NCBI GenBank assembly: GCA_014381825.1
Contig: JACNKX010000107.1
Coordinates: forward strand, 96,485-160,484
Reading direction: 5' to 3'
Source of the DNA: Planctomycetota bacterium
GTDB lineage: Bacteria; Planctomycetota; Planctomycetia; Pirellulales; Pirellulaceae
Length of the DNA stretch: 64,000 nucleotides
The translations under genes were made by a program, and so were the position numbers. A model generated the notes under the pieces. That model did no database searches. It saw nothing but the letters and a program-made list of their open reading frames with translations, and was not told the DNA's origin. Below, one piece after another: positions 43,932 to 52,121 of this stretch; the first letter of the stretch is position 1; each line of letters opens with the position of its first letter.

Positions 43932-46325
43932 ATGAACTGCAAGATGAAACTGACTCACGCCTTTGTCCCGCTGGTTGTCTTGATATGTGGCCTGAGAGGC
44001 GACGTCATCGCTGCTGAGAAAGGAGCAACTACTGTTCACTTAGACGCAGTAACGTCTGCATTCGAGAAGTACTGCCTTGATTGCCACAGTTCCAGCGACG
44101 CGAAGGCGGGACTGAACCTCGAAGCGTTCGATACGAGCGTTGCGCTCGTCGGCAAACCCTGGGATACCGCCAGCTGGGAGAAGATCGTAAAGCGACTTCG
44201 AGCACGCCAGATGCCGCCCGCGGATGTTGCTCGGCCAATGGAAGCTGAATATGAGCGAATCCTCGCGACGATGGAGTCAGCACTCGATAAGAATGCAGAA
44301 CAGTTCCCGAAGCCGGGACGTACCGATCCGATTCGTCGCTTGAATCGAACCGAGTATCGCAACGCGATCCGTGATCTGCTTGCCGTCGACATCGACGTCG
44401 AGGATCTACTGCCGGCAGATGAATTGAGTCATGGCTTTGATAACGTTACGGTAAGCGAACTATCGCCCGTGTTGCTAAATCGATACATCACGGCTGCTGA
44501 GCAGATCAGCCGACTAGCCGTTGGTCGCCAACAGCGGAGTCCGGGCGGCGTGACGGTGCGGCTTCCGGCGGATCTTACGCAAGAGTCACACGTCGAGGGC
44601 CTGCCGCTTGGGACTCGTGGCGGCACGCTTATCAAACATCAATTCCCAGTGACTGGCGAATACGAAATTCAATTTCGATTGATGCGCGACCGCGACGAAA
44701 ATGTGGAAGGATTGAAGGGCAAGCATGACATCGACGTGCTGGTCGATCGCAGTTTGGTTCATCGCTTTACGGTCAAGGCTCCGAAGAGCGGCGAAGGTTA
44801 TCAGAAGGACGATACGCTGGTCGATGCCAATTTGAAGAAGCGGTTTCGCGTCACTGCGGGCCCGCACCGTGTGGGTGTCACTTTCCCGCAAACTTCTTCA
44901 TCGCTGTCTGAGATTAAGCGACAGCCATTTGAAGCGAGCTTCAACCGACATCGTCATCCGCGACGCAATCCGGCGCTGTTCGAAGTGTCGATTGTCGGCC
45001 CGTTTGATCCTGAAGGCCCCGGTGACACACCAAGCCGCCGCCAGATCTTTACAACCCGCCCGTCCGATCAGAACGAACCGTCAGTCGCAGCCGAGAAGAT
45101 CTTTCGACGCTTGATTCGATTCGCTTATCGTCGGCCGGTTACGGACAGCGACCTCACGGTGCCGATGCAGTTCTTTGGACAGCGACTGCGATCGGATGGG
45201 TTCGAGGCAGGGATCGAGTCGGGACTCACTGCGGTTCTCGTCAACCCGCACTTCCTGTTTCGTGCCGAAAGCACACCGCCCGACGTACCTCCCGGGACTG
45301 TCTACCGAATCTCCGATACGGAACTTGCTTCGCGTTTGTCCTTCTTCCTTTGGAGCAGTGTCCCGGACGACGAGTTACTGGCGTTGGCGGAAGCTGACCA
45401 ACTGCATGTGCCAGAAGTGTTGCAAGTTCAGGTTGACCGCATGCTGCGAGATCCGCGATCGCAGTCCTTGGTCAGCAACTTCGCGGCTCAATGGTTGTAT
45501 CTTAGAAACCTGGATTCGTTTCGTCCTGACAGGCGACTGTTCCCCGACTTTGATGACAATCTTCGCAAGGCACTTCGCCGCGAGACCGAACTGCTGTTCG
45601 AACACGTTCTGTGCGAAGACCGCAGCGTTTTGGAATTGATCCGAAGCAACATTACCTTCGTCAACGAGCGTCTAGCCAAGCACTATGGCATTCCCGGTGT
45701 GTACGGCAGTCATTTTCGATCGGTGAATACATTGGGCCTCGATATTCGTCGCGGAGGCATACTGCGACAGGGCAGTATTCTAGCGATTACTTCCTACGCT
45801 ACACGAACTTCGCCCACGATTCGCGGCAACTGGATTCTCGAAAACATTCTTGGTGCTCCGCCGCCGCCCCCTCCGCCGAATGTGCCCGCACTGAGAGAAA
45901 GGACTACTTCGTCGAATGTGACGGTTCGCGAACGGCTCGCTGAACATCGAGAGAATCCAGCTTGTGCCAGCTGCCATGACTTGATGGATCCGATCGGATT
46001 TGCGTTGGAGAACTTCGATGCCGTAGGCCGCTGGCGGCAGTTTGACCAGGGTTCGCCGATCGATTCGTCTGGTGCATTGCCCGACGGAAAACAGTTATCT
46101 GGCCTCGATGACCTGGAAGCCGGTATTATGGAGAGGCCGGAGATGTTTGTGAGTACGCTGGCCGAGAAGCTATTGATCTTCGCTCTTGGCAGAGGTGTTG
46201 AATCCTATGATGCCCCAGCAATTCGCAGGATCGTCCGAGATTCAGCCGATAAAGAATACAGTTTCTCGTCGCTCATCAACGGAATCGCGTCGAGCTCACC
46301 ATTTCAGATGAAGGTCGCCGAATGA
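43932..46325 (+). CDS. DUF1592/DUF1588/DUF1587-type protein with cytochrome c-like motifs
   Basis: 797 residues with a signal peptide (AFVPLVVLICGLRGDVIAAE). The first CxxCH, YCLDCHSSSDAKAGLNLEAF, lies near residues 51-70. The DUF1587-like part has GRTDPIRRLNRTEYRNAIRD and LLPADELSHGFDNV; the middle holds a carbohydrate-binding-like stretch (EYEIQFRLMRDRDENVEG). DUF1592 and DUF1588 parts carry RLIRFAYRRPVTDSD, SRLSFFLWSSVPDDELL, WLYLRNLDSFRPDRRLFPDF and NITFVNERLAKHYGIPGVYG. A late CxxCH, ACASCHDLMDPIGFALENFD, precedes the DUF1585 end. It starts 125 bp after the DUF1501 gene and overlaps the DUF1552 gene by 4 bp (ATGA). Confidence 0.93.
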   Translation: MNCKMKLTHAFVPLVVLICGLRGDVIAAEKGATTVHLDAVTSAFEKYCLDCHSSSDAKAGLNLEAFDTSVALVGKPWDTASWEKIVKRLRARQMPPADVARPMEAEYERILATMESALDKNAEQFPKPGRTDPIRRLNRTEYRNAIRDLLAVDIDVEDLLPADELSHGFDNVTVSELSPVLLNRYITAAEQISRLAVGRQQRSPGGVTVRLPADLTQESHVEGLPLGTRGGTLIKHQFPVTGEYEIQFRLMRDRDENVEGLKGKHDIDVLVDRSLVHRFTVKAPKSGEGYQKDDTLVDANLKKRFRVTAGPHRVGVTFPQTSSSLSEIKRQPFEASFNRHRHPRRNPALFEVSIVGPFDPEGPGDTPSRRQIFTTRPSDQNEPSVAAEKIFRRLIRFAYRRPVTDSDLTVPMQFFGQRLRSDGFEAGIESGLTAVLVNPHFLFRAESTPPDVPPGTVYRISDTELASRLSFFLWSSVPDDELLALAEADQLHVPEVLQVQVDRMLRDPRSQSLVSNFAAQWLYLRNLDSFRPDRRLFPDFDDNLRKALRRETELLFEHVLCEDRSVLELIRSNITFVNERLAKHYGIPGVYGSHFRSVNTLGLDIRRGGILRQGSILAITSYATRTSPTIRGNWILENILGAPPPPPPPNVPALRERTTSSNVTVRERLAEHRENPACASCHDLMDPIGFALENFDAVGRWRQFDQGSPIDSSGALPDGKQLSGLDDLEAGIMERPEMFVSTLAEKLLIFALGRGVESYDAPAIRRIVRDSADKEYSFSSLINGIASSSPFQMKVAE

Positions 46326-47668
46326 TCAATATGAAAAAGGCTATCTCTCGCAGGGCGTTGCTGCGAGGAACAGGCGTGGCGTTTTCGCTGCCGTTGCTCG
46401 ATGCGATGATTCCCGCCAGTACCGCACTGGCGAACACCGCTGCCAAACCCAGTCGATTGCGTCGGCTCGGTTACGTCTACATGCCGATGGGGTTTAATCC
46501 CAAAGAGTGGATGCCGTCAGGTGGCAACCTCGATGAGCTTTCTTCCACGCTTCAGCCGCTAGAGAAGGTCAAGAATCAAGTTAGCGTGATCACGGGGATG
46601 GAGCTGAGAAACGCCTATCCGGGGTCTCACGCAACTTCCAACTCGGCGTTCCTGAGCGCTGCGTCCGCGAAACGTACTGAGAGTTCCGACTATTTTCTCG
46701 GAACCACGGTCGATCAGATCGCGGCTCGGCACATTGGCCAACAGACACAACTTCCGTCGCTCGAACTGGCGATGGATTTGTTGAACAACGTCGGGCAATG
46801 CGACAACGGCTATGCGTGCGTGTACCAAAACAATCTTTCGTGGTCCTCGCCGACGACTCCGCTTCCTGCGGAGGCGCATCCGCGCATCGTCTTCGAGAAT
46901 CTGTTTGGTGAAGGCGGCACTCCTGATGACCGTCGAGCCGCATTGCGACGACGAGCGAGCCTGCTCGATTCAGTGACGGAAGAGATGAAGCGATTTAAGT
47001 TGCAGCTCGGAACGGGCGATCGTCGTAAGGTCGACGACTATTTCCAAAGCATTCGCGATGTTGAAGGGAGAATTCAACGTGCGGAGGCGAGCGTCGACGA
47101 GAATCCGTTGCCCGATCTCGATCGCCCGGTTGGTGTGCCCGTCGCTTACGCTGATCACGCGCGGCTAATGTTCGACTTACAGCTACTGGCATTTCAGGGA
47201 GACATCACGCGAGTCGTTTCGTTTCAGCTTGCCCGCGAAGCCAGCACACGCACCTATCCAGAAATTGGTGTTCCCGAGCCGCATCATCCGATTTCGCATC
47301 ACGGTAACAACGCGGACAAACTTGCGAAACTCGCAAAAATCAACCAGTTCCACGTTTCGCTCTTCGCCGAGTTCCTGGAAAAGATGGCCGCCACGCCAGA
47401 GGGCAACGGCTCGTTGCTGGACCATTCGCTGTACTTATTCGGCAGCGGCATGGGCGACCCGGATGCCCATGACCACACCGACCTGCCGATCGTTGTCGCT
47501 GGCGGAGCTGCCGGCAACATGCGAGGTGGACAACACCTCCATTATGAGAAGCACACACCACTTGCAAATCTGCATTTAACGCTGCTCAACAGAGCCGGTG
47601 TGCCAATAGAGTCGTTTGCTGACAGCAATGGCAAGGCGGATGAACTGTTCGAGCCGCTGCCGCTGTAG
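46322..47668 (+). CDS. DUF1552 domain-containing protein (Tat-exported)
   Basis: 448 residues. The ATG overlaps the stop of the DUF1592 gene (ATGA). The Tat signal is KAISRRALLRGTGVAFSLPLL. Family motifs follow: LGYVYMPMGFNPKEWMPSG, LEKVKNQVSVITGMELRNA, LELAMDLLNNVGQCDNGYAC, MFDLQLLAFQGDITRVVSFQ, HHPISHHGNNADKLAKLAKI and YLFGSGMGDPDAHDHTDLPI. DUF1592 and DUF1552 genes are usually paired in planctomycetes and Myxococcota, with unknown role. Its stop codon TAG (47666-47668) lies inside the conserved arm of the hairpin element that begins at 47663, so the repeat abuts and supplies the gene's end. Confidence 0.93.
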   Translation: MINMKKAISRRALLRGTGVAFSLPLLDAMIPASTALANTAAKPSRLRRLGYVYMPMGFNPKEWMPSGGNLDELSSTLQPLEKVKNQVSVITGMELRNAYPGSHATSNSAFLSAASAKRTESSDYFLGTTVDQIAARHIGQQTQLPSLELAMDLLNNVGQCDNGYACVYQNNLSWSSPTTPLPAEAHPRIVFENLFGEGGTPDDRRAALRRRASLLDSVTEEMKRFKLQLGTGDRRKVDDYFQSIRDVEGRIQRAEASVDENPLPDLDRPVGVPVAYADHARLMFDLQLLAFQGDITRVVSFQLAREASTRTYPEIGVPEPHHPISHHGNNADKLAKLAKINQFHVSLFAEFLEKMAATPEGNGSLLDHSLYLFGSGMGDPDAHDHTDLPIVVAGGAAGNMRGGQHLHYEKHTPLANLHLTLLNRAGVPIESFADSNGKADELFEPLPL

Positions 47669-47749
47669 CGAGAAAGGGGACTGGCTCCGTGCTTTGTTTA
47701 GGTTTGAAATCTCCACAACTCATCGCGTCATGGTGCCCGTTCCCTTTTT
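47663..47749. repeat. Dispersed hairpin element, copy 2
   Basis: The arm 47663-47691 is identical over 29 nt to the reverse complement of 4758-4786, and the arm 47725-47749 matches the reverse complement of 4701-4725 at 22 of 25 positions. The 33-nt loop between them is unrelated to the loop of copy 1. The two arms are roughly inverted (GGGGACTGGC against GCCCGTTCCC). The element carries the last Leu codon and stop of the DUF1552 gene. Confidence 0.9.
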
Positions 47750-47771
47750 CGCGGACCATCGGCTGTGTCGC

Positions 47772-47872
47772 GGCGTCGGGAAAGTGGAACAGGCGCCGAA
47801 GCAGCGGCCACGGTGGTTTGAGATGGAGAGTCGAGCGCGCTGCATCGGCGCCTGTCCCATTTTCTCGACGCC
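47772..47872. repeat. Second hairpin element, 31-nt arms
   Basis: Arms 47772-47802 and 47842-47872 are reverse complements at 27 of 31 positions with a 39-nt loop. The core ACAGGCGCCG differs from the 4701/47663 element but keeps the GGGAAA / TTTTC rim. It directly follows copy 2 and precedes the ankyrin gene, so 47663-47872 is a nest of two hairpins. Confidence 0.88.
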
Positions 47873-47919
47873 GTTTTCACCCAGGCAAGGATCTAGTAGT
47901 TACATTCTGCGCGGTGACT

Positions 47920-49344
47920 ATGGCATTTGCTGCATGTTTGTTTGCGATACCTGGGATCGCGGACGAAGCTAGGGCCAATTCAAAAGACACACGACTCGCC
48001 GACGCCGCCGAGGCAGAAGACTGGCCATTGGTTGAACAGCTGCTCGATGAAGGCATTGACAACCAATCGCCGCATCCAGATGGGATGACGGCATTGCACT
48101 GGGCCGTGTACCGAAATCACGCGACATCAATCGGGCGATTGATCGATGCGGGTGGCGACGTCAACGCAGAGACACGATATCGGGTCACTCCGATTTCAAT
48201 CGCGTGCCAACATGGCCGTCCCGAAATTGTTGCGAAGCTGCTATCCGGCGGCGCAGACGTTAACAAAACTCTGCCCGGAGGCGAAACACCGCTGATGATC
48301 GCCGCTCGCACAGGCGACGTGCGGGTAATTCGTCATCTGGTCAAGGCAAAAGCTCAGATCAACGCCACGGAACGTCGTGGCCAAACGGCACTGATGTGGG
48401 CGGCTGGCTCGGGGAATGCCGAAGCGGTTGACGAACTGATCGTAGCGGGCGCGAAGGCAAACGAGAAAACGAAGTTAGGCTTTACGGCCATCATGTTTGC
48501 GGCCCGCGACGGACGGGGCAAGGTAGTCCGACGACTGCTGGCTGCTGGCGTAGATGTGAACGCCGTGATGACACCAAACTCGTCGGGCGACCGAGTACCA
48601 CGAAAGGGAACTTCTGCGCTTACGCTCGCGGTCGAGAGCGGCCACTTCGAGCTGGCATTATTTCTGATCAACGAAGGTGCCAATCCGAACGATCAGCGCA
48701 ACGGGTTCACGCCGTTGCACGCAATCACTTGGGTGAGAAAACCAAATCGCGGAGAGAACTCCAATGGCGACCCGCCACCGCGAGGTTCCGGCAATCTCAC
48801 CTCGCTGCAATTTGTTCGAGCCATCGTCGCAGCGGGCGCTGATGTAAACGCTCAGCTGAAATCGGGAAGAGGTGGACGCGCCGTTCTGAATCGCAAAGAT
48901 GCGACTCCGTTTCTATTGGCCGCCAAGACGGCTGATTTGCCATTGCTCAAGACCTTGATCGATCTCGGCGCTGATCCAACTCTCACGAACGTTGACGGTT
49001 CCAATGCAATCATGGCGTGTGCTGGTGTCGGAGTCCGGGCGGTTGGCGAAGAAGCTGGCACTGAATCCGAGGTGTTGGAGACATTGGACTATCTGCTTGA
49101 GCTGGGCCTCGACATTAACGCCGTCGACCAAAACAAAGAGACCGCCATGCATGGAGCCGCCTATCGCAACTTCCCGCGTGTCGTCGAATTCCTCGCCGCA
49201 CAAGGAGCCGATCCCGCAGCTTGGAATCACAAAAACGAGTATGGCTGGACGCCCGTCATGATTGCCCAGGGCAACCGACCTGGTTCGTTTAAGCCATCGC
49301 CGGAGACGGTTGCCGCATTACGTGCCGCGATGGTTAGAAAATAG
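47920..49344 (+). CDS. Secreted ankyrin-repeat protein
   Basis: 474 residues from the ATG at 47920; a GTG at 47914 is an equal candidate. The signal-like start (MAFAACLFAIPGIADEA) is unusually short. The open frame extends upstream through hairpin repeats to 47689 with non-protein-like sequence, so the true start may have been altered by the insertion. At least ten ankyrin repeats are visible: GMTALHWAVYRNHATSIGRL, VTPISIACQHGRPEIVAKLL, ETPLMIAARTGDVRVIRHLV, QTALMWAAGSGNAEAVDELI, FTAIMFAARDGRGKVVRRLL and TSALTLAVESGHFELALFLI; later ones flank longer inserts. It is probably a periplasmic protein-binding scaffold. Planctomycetes often place such genes after PSD1/DUF1592 clusters. Confidence 0.88.
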   Translation: MAFAACLFAIPGIADEARANSKDTRLADAAEAEDWPLVEQLLDEGIDNQSPHPDGMTALHWAVYRNHATSIGRLIDAGGDVNAETRYRVTPISIACQHGRPEIVAKLLSGGADVNKTLPGGETPLMIAARTGDVRVIRHLVKAKAQINATERRGQTALMWAAGSGNAEAVDELIVAGAKANEKTKLGFTAIMFAARDGRGKVVRRLLAAGVDVNAVMTPNSSGDRVPRKGTSALTLAVESGHFELALFLINEGANPNDQRNGFTPLHAITWVRKPNRGENSNGDPPPRGSGNLTSLQFVRAIVAAGADVNAQLKSGRGGRAVLNRKDATPFLLAAKTADLPLLKTLIDLGADPTLTNVDGSNAIMACAGVGVRAVGEEAGTESEVLETLDYLLELGLDINAVDQNKETAMHGAAYRNFPRVVEFLAAQGADPAAWNHKNEYGWTPVMIAQGNRPGSFKPSPETVAALRAAMVRK

Positions 49345-49360
49345 ACCACCAACCATCTCG

Positions 49361-49804
49361 CTAACGAGCCTCGGCACGCTTCGTCATCTTGATGAGATGC
49401 CAGAGCCCAAGTGGCACGCCAAGCACGATTCCGAGAAGACCAAGAAACTGTGTGTCGAGTTTCTGATCCAGCCATGTGCCGATCACGATGGGCACGACCA
49501 TCTCCAACGCGACGGTGGTGATCTTAGAAACCCACTGCATTCCCTTCGCCATCCACGTTGTGTCGACTTCGCGATACTTAAGTTGCTGGGCGACGTAAAG
49601 TTCGTCGCTGTTGCTGCCGCCTCGTTCCAGCACGAGATCGCGTTCGCGGAGTTGCTCTTCAAAACGTCGCAACTCCGCCTCGATGATGTCACGTTCTTGA
49701 TCGGCAAACAACTCTGAAATCGAGCCGATGCAAACCGCCCGCTTTCCGTGCTCAAAAGCGACTTCATTGAGCTGATCTCGGATCGCGATGATGTCGAACA
49801 CCAC
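49361..49804 (-). CDS. AtpZ/AtpI-like membrane protein with an N-terminal helical domain
   Basis: 147 residues. The N-terminal 85 or so are charged and helical (DIIEAELRRFEEQLRERDLV, a likely coiled coil). The C-terminus holds two membrane helices separated by a loop: VSKITTVALEMVVPIVIGTW, LDQKLDTQFLGLLGIVLGVP and LGLWHLIKM. This is the AtpZ/AtpI-type pattern (G-x-W-L-D-x-x-x-x-T-x-x-x). AtpI/AtpZ help assemble or supply Mg2+ to ATP synthase, but no atp genes are here. It ends 16 bp from the stop of the ankyrin gene and lies 10 bp downstream of the enolase-superfamily gene on the same strand. Confidence 0.65.
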   Translation of the reverse strand: MVFDIIAIRDQLNEVAFEHGKRAVCIGSISELFADQERDIIEAELRRFEEQLRERDLVLERGGSNSDELYVAQQLKYREVDTTWMAKGMQWVSKITTVALEMVVPIVIGTWLDQKLDTQFLGLLGIVLGVPLGLWHLIKMTKRAEAR

Positions 49805-49814
49805 TTATCTGGGC

Positions 49815-50927
49815 CTATCCATGTCTTGCGATGCGATCCCAATCCACGTCCACGCCCAACCCGGGCGCATCCGTGATCGTCGTGACGGGTCCCTCGATAC
49901 TTATTGGGTTCTCTACGACGCTTTCGATATGATACGCGGGCCCTAAAACGTCGCCCGGATATTCTTCGATCTTCATGTTCGCGGTGGCAACGATCAGGTG
50001 GCACATGGCGGCCGTCGCGATATCGTATTCCAAATTCGAGCCGATCGAGCAGGCAACACCATTCGCGGCGGCAAATTCCGCGATCGCTTTCGCTTTGCGA
50101 ATGCCTCCGTTCTTGCCGGGGTAAAGGCTGACTAGGTCACAGCTCTCGTGTTGAATCAGTTCTCGGGCGTGGGACATGTCGAAGCAAATGTCGTCAGCCA
50201 TCACCGGCGGTCGCGTCTCGCGGCGCACACGAGCGAGTCCTTCGTAGTCGCCGTCAGGCGTTGGCTGCTCGACGAGCCAGAGATTGCAATCTTCCAGCTC
50301 GTTAATGCATCGGATCGCTGTGTCGACATCCCAACCGCAATTGGCGTCGATCATTAGATTCAAGTTAGGCCCAATCGCTTCGCGCACGGCTCGGACGCGA
50401 GCGAGATCGGTGGTAGGATCAGTGCCAGTCTTCACTTTGATGGTGTCAAAGCCTTGTTCGACTAACTCGAAGGCTCGCGCTCTTGCGCGATCGGGTTCGT
50501 AGGCTCCCATCGAGAAGCGACAGCGAATTGCAAGACTGCGACACGCACCGCCCAACAGATCATACACCGGCTTGTTTGTAGCTTTCCCGTGGATATCCCA
50601 ACAAGCCATTTCGATCGCGGACTTGGCAAACCAGTTGTGGCGGCAAACGGAATCCATGCGGCGGTCTAGTTCTTCGATGTCGAACGGATCGCATCCGATC
50701 ACTTTCGGTGCGAGGACGTTCTCAATCAGCCACTTCGCTCCGACGACCGTCTCGCCGCTCCATTTCTCGGAGACTGTCGCTTCTCCAGCTCCTTCAATGC
50801 CATCGTCGGTCAAGACTCGTACGAGGAGATAGTTTGAGACGTCATGCACGCCGAGCGAAGTAATCATTCGATACTCAGGCTTCAAGGCGATACTGACCGG
50901 ATACGTTTCAATTGCGGTGATTTTCAT
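49815..50927 (-). CDS. Mandelate racemase/muconate lactonizing enzyme family (enolase superfamily)
   Basis: 370 residues from the ATG at 50927 (KITAIETYPVSIALKPEYRM). The capping domain contains ILVRVLTDDGIEGAGEATVS-like sequence (LLVRVLTDDG). The barrel has FDTIKVKTGTD with the KxK motif (Lys base), LNLMIDANCGWD (first Asp), LWLVEQPTPDGD (Glu), VMADDICFD (Asp) and LVSLYPGKNGG. C-terminally SIGSNLEYDIATAAMCHL replaces the His motif, so the mechanism resembles dipeptide epimerase, OSBS or MLE types rather than mandelate racemase. The substrate is unknown. A TATAAT box sits 7 bp before the ATG, which suggests a leaderless transcript. Confidence 0.9.
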   Translation of the reverse strand: MKITAIETYPVSIALKPEYRMITSLGVHDVSNYLLVRVLTDDGIEGAGEATVSEKWSGETVVGAKWLIENVLAPKVIGCDPFDIEELDRRMDSVCRHNWFAKSAIEMACWDIHGKATNKPVYDLLGGACRSLAIRCRFSMGAYEPDRARARAFELVEQGFDTIKVKTGTDPTTDLARVRAVREAIGPNLNLMIDANCGWDVDTAIRCINELEDCNLWLVEQPTPDGDYEGLARVRRETRPPVMADDICFDMSHARELIQHESCDLVSLYPGKNGGIRKAKAIAEFAAANGVACSIGSNLEYDIATAAMCHLIVATANMKIEEYPGDVLGPAYHIESVVENPISIEGPVTTITDAPGLGVDVDWDRIARHG

Positions 50928-50934
50928 GCCCGCC

Positions 50935-50940
50935 ATTATA
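50935..50940 (-). promoter_or_regulatory. -10 box very close to the start codon (possible leaderless mRNA)
   Basis: Read on the minus strand, TATAAT ends 7 bp before the ATG at 50927, so transcription would start at or next to the A of the start codon. No convincing -35 box and no Shine-Dalgarno sequence are present in the gap. Confidence 0.5.
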
Positions 50941-51119
50941 CGCGAGATTGCAATTTGCGAGCCGCCGAGTTGGAAACACACCTTCTTTTGCTCATTTGTC
51001 GAAATGCACGGAATTATCACGAATTGATCCACCTAGTTCGCTACCGAGTCGAAATTGAAAACCGCATGTGATAGACTGACAGTTCCTCTCTGCGGTCGCC
51101 GCTGTTCGGCAGTGACAAA

Positions 51120-52121
51120 ATGAAAGTCGCATTCACAAAATCGATCCTGTCGTTGTGCCCCCAACTCGCGGTTGTGGCCTGCGTTGTCGTCTTTGCTGGA
51201 GACCGCTGTTGCTTTGCTCAAGAAGAAAGCAAGCCCGCGGAGATCACGCCTCCGCACGTTCTCGTGCATGTGGCTACAGTTCGTACCGAGCTCAAAGAGC
51301 TACGTTTCCTGATGGGACGACCCGAGTCCCAGCAGCCGGAGATGAACGTGACTGGGGCAGCTCCGCGCGAAGTGTACTTCCAGGCATTAACGATGTTCCA
51401 AAAGGCAGATCGATTGTGCTTTGAACACACTCGCGAACGAGCTGCACCGCCACCACCACCGAGTGGCGAGATCCAGCCCGCCAACGTGCGAGATGTTGTC
51501 GACGTCGCGCTCACATGTGTCCGGCGTGTGAAGAACAAGTATGGACTCAAAACGGCCAGCGCGCCCGGTGAACGCGACGACAGCAAGCAACCGACCGATG
51601 TGTTCCGATCGATCGTGCAGGCGAACCGCCAATTGAACTTGATGTTGGAACGTCGCTTCGCCCCCGGAGATGTATTTCAGCAAGTGACACGAGCCATTGG
51701 TCATACGTCGCGTTTGCTGGAACAGTTTCCGGACGCCGAGACACGATACGACGAGCCGGCCTATCAAGAGGGCAAGCGGCCGGCTGACGTCTATCGCAGA
51801 TTGCTAGGCTGCTTTGAACGGATTCGCACGATCGCCGAACAGTCAGGCTTAGAGATGCTGGAGCTGCAAATTGATGATTCGCACATCGAATCGGCCGAGC
51901 CGAGTGATGTCTATGATGTCGCGTCCCTGATAATTGCCGAGCTGGCGTATCTGCATAGCAAACTCCCCGGCGCGAAGCCACCTCGTAACGTCTATGACGT
52001 TGGCCGCAAATTTCCCTCGCACGTATTTCAACGCGTGGGAATTCTCGAAGGCCAACTTGTCAGTCTTGAAGTCTTGGTAAAGCAGAATTCGAATTGGCTG
52101 GAGCAGGGGTCGGGGGATTGA
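51120..52121 (+). CDS. Secreted repeat protein of unknown function, first gene of a signalling operon
   Basis: 333 residues with a signal peptide ([20 protein letters not shown]). Six or seven imperfect repeats of about 45-50 residues share a P-x-(D/N/E)-V-(Y/F) core: [72 protein letters not shown] and [10 protein letters not shown]. Each core is followed by a helical stretch (for example [21 protein letters not shown]). I do not recognise the repeat family. The stop TGA (52119-52121) overlaps the kinase ATG, so it is translationally coupled to the sensor kinase and could be its periplasmic ligand-binding partner (inference). Confidence 0.72.
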   Translation: MKVAFTKSILSLCPQLAVVACVVVFAGDRCCFAQEESKPAEITPPHVLVHVATVRTELKELRFLMGRPESQQPEMNVTGAAPREVYFQALTMFQKADRLCFEHTRERAAPPPPPSGEIQPANVRDVVDVALTCVRRVKNKYGLKTASAPGERDDSKQPTDVFRSIVQANRQLNLMLERRFAPGDVFQQVTRAIGHTSRLLEQFPDAETRYDEPAYQEGKRPADVYRRLLGCFERIRTIAEQSGLEMLELQIDDSHIESAEPSDVYDVASLIIAELAYLHSKLPGAKPPRNVYDVGRKFPSHVFQRVGILEGQLVSLEVLVKQNSNWLEQGSGD

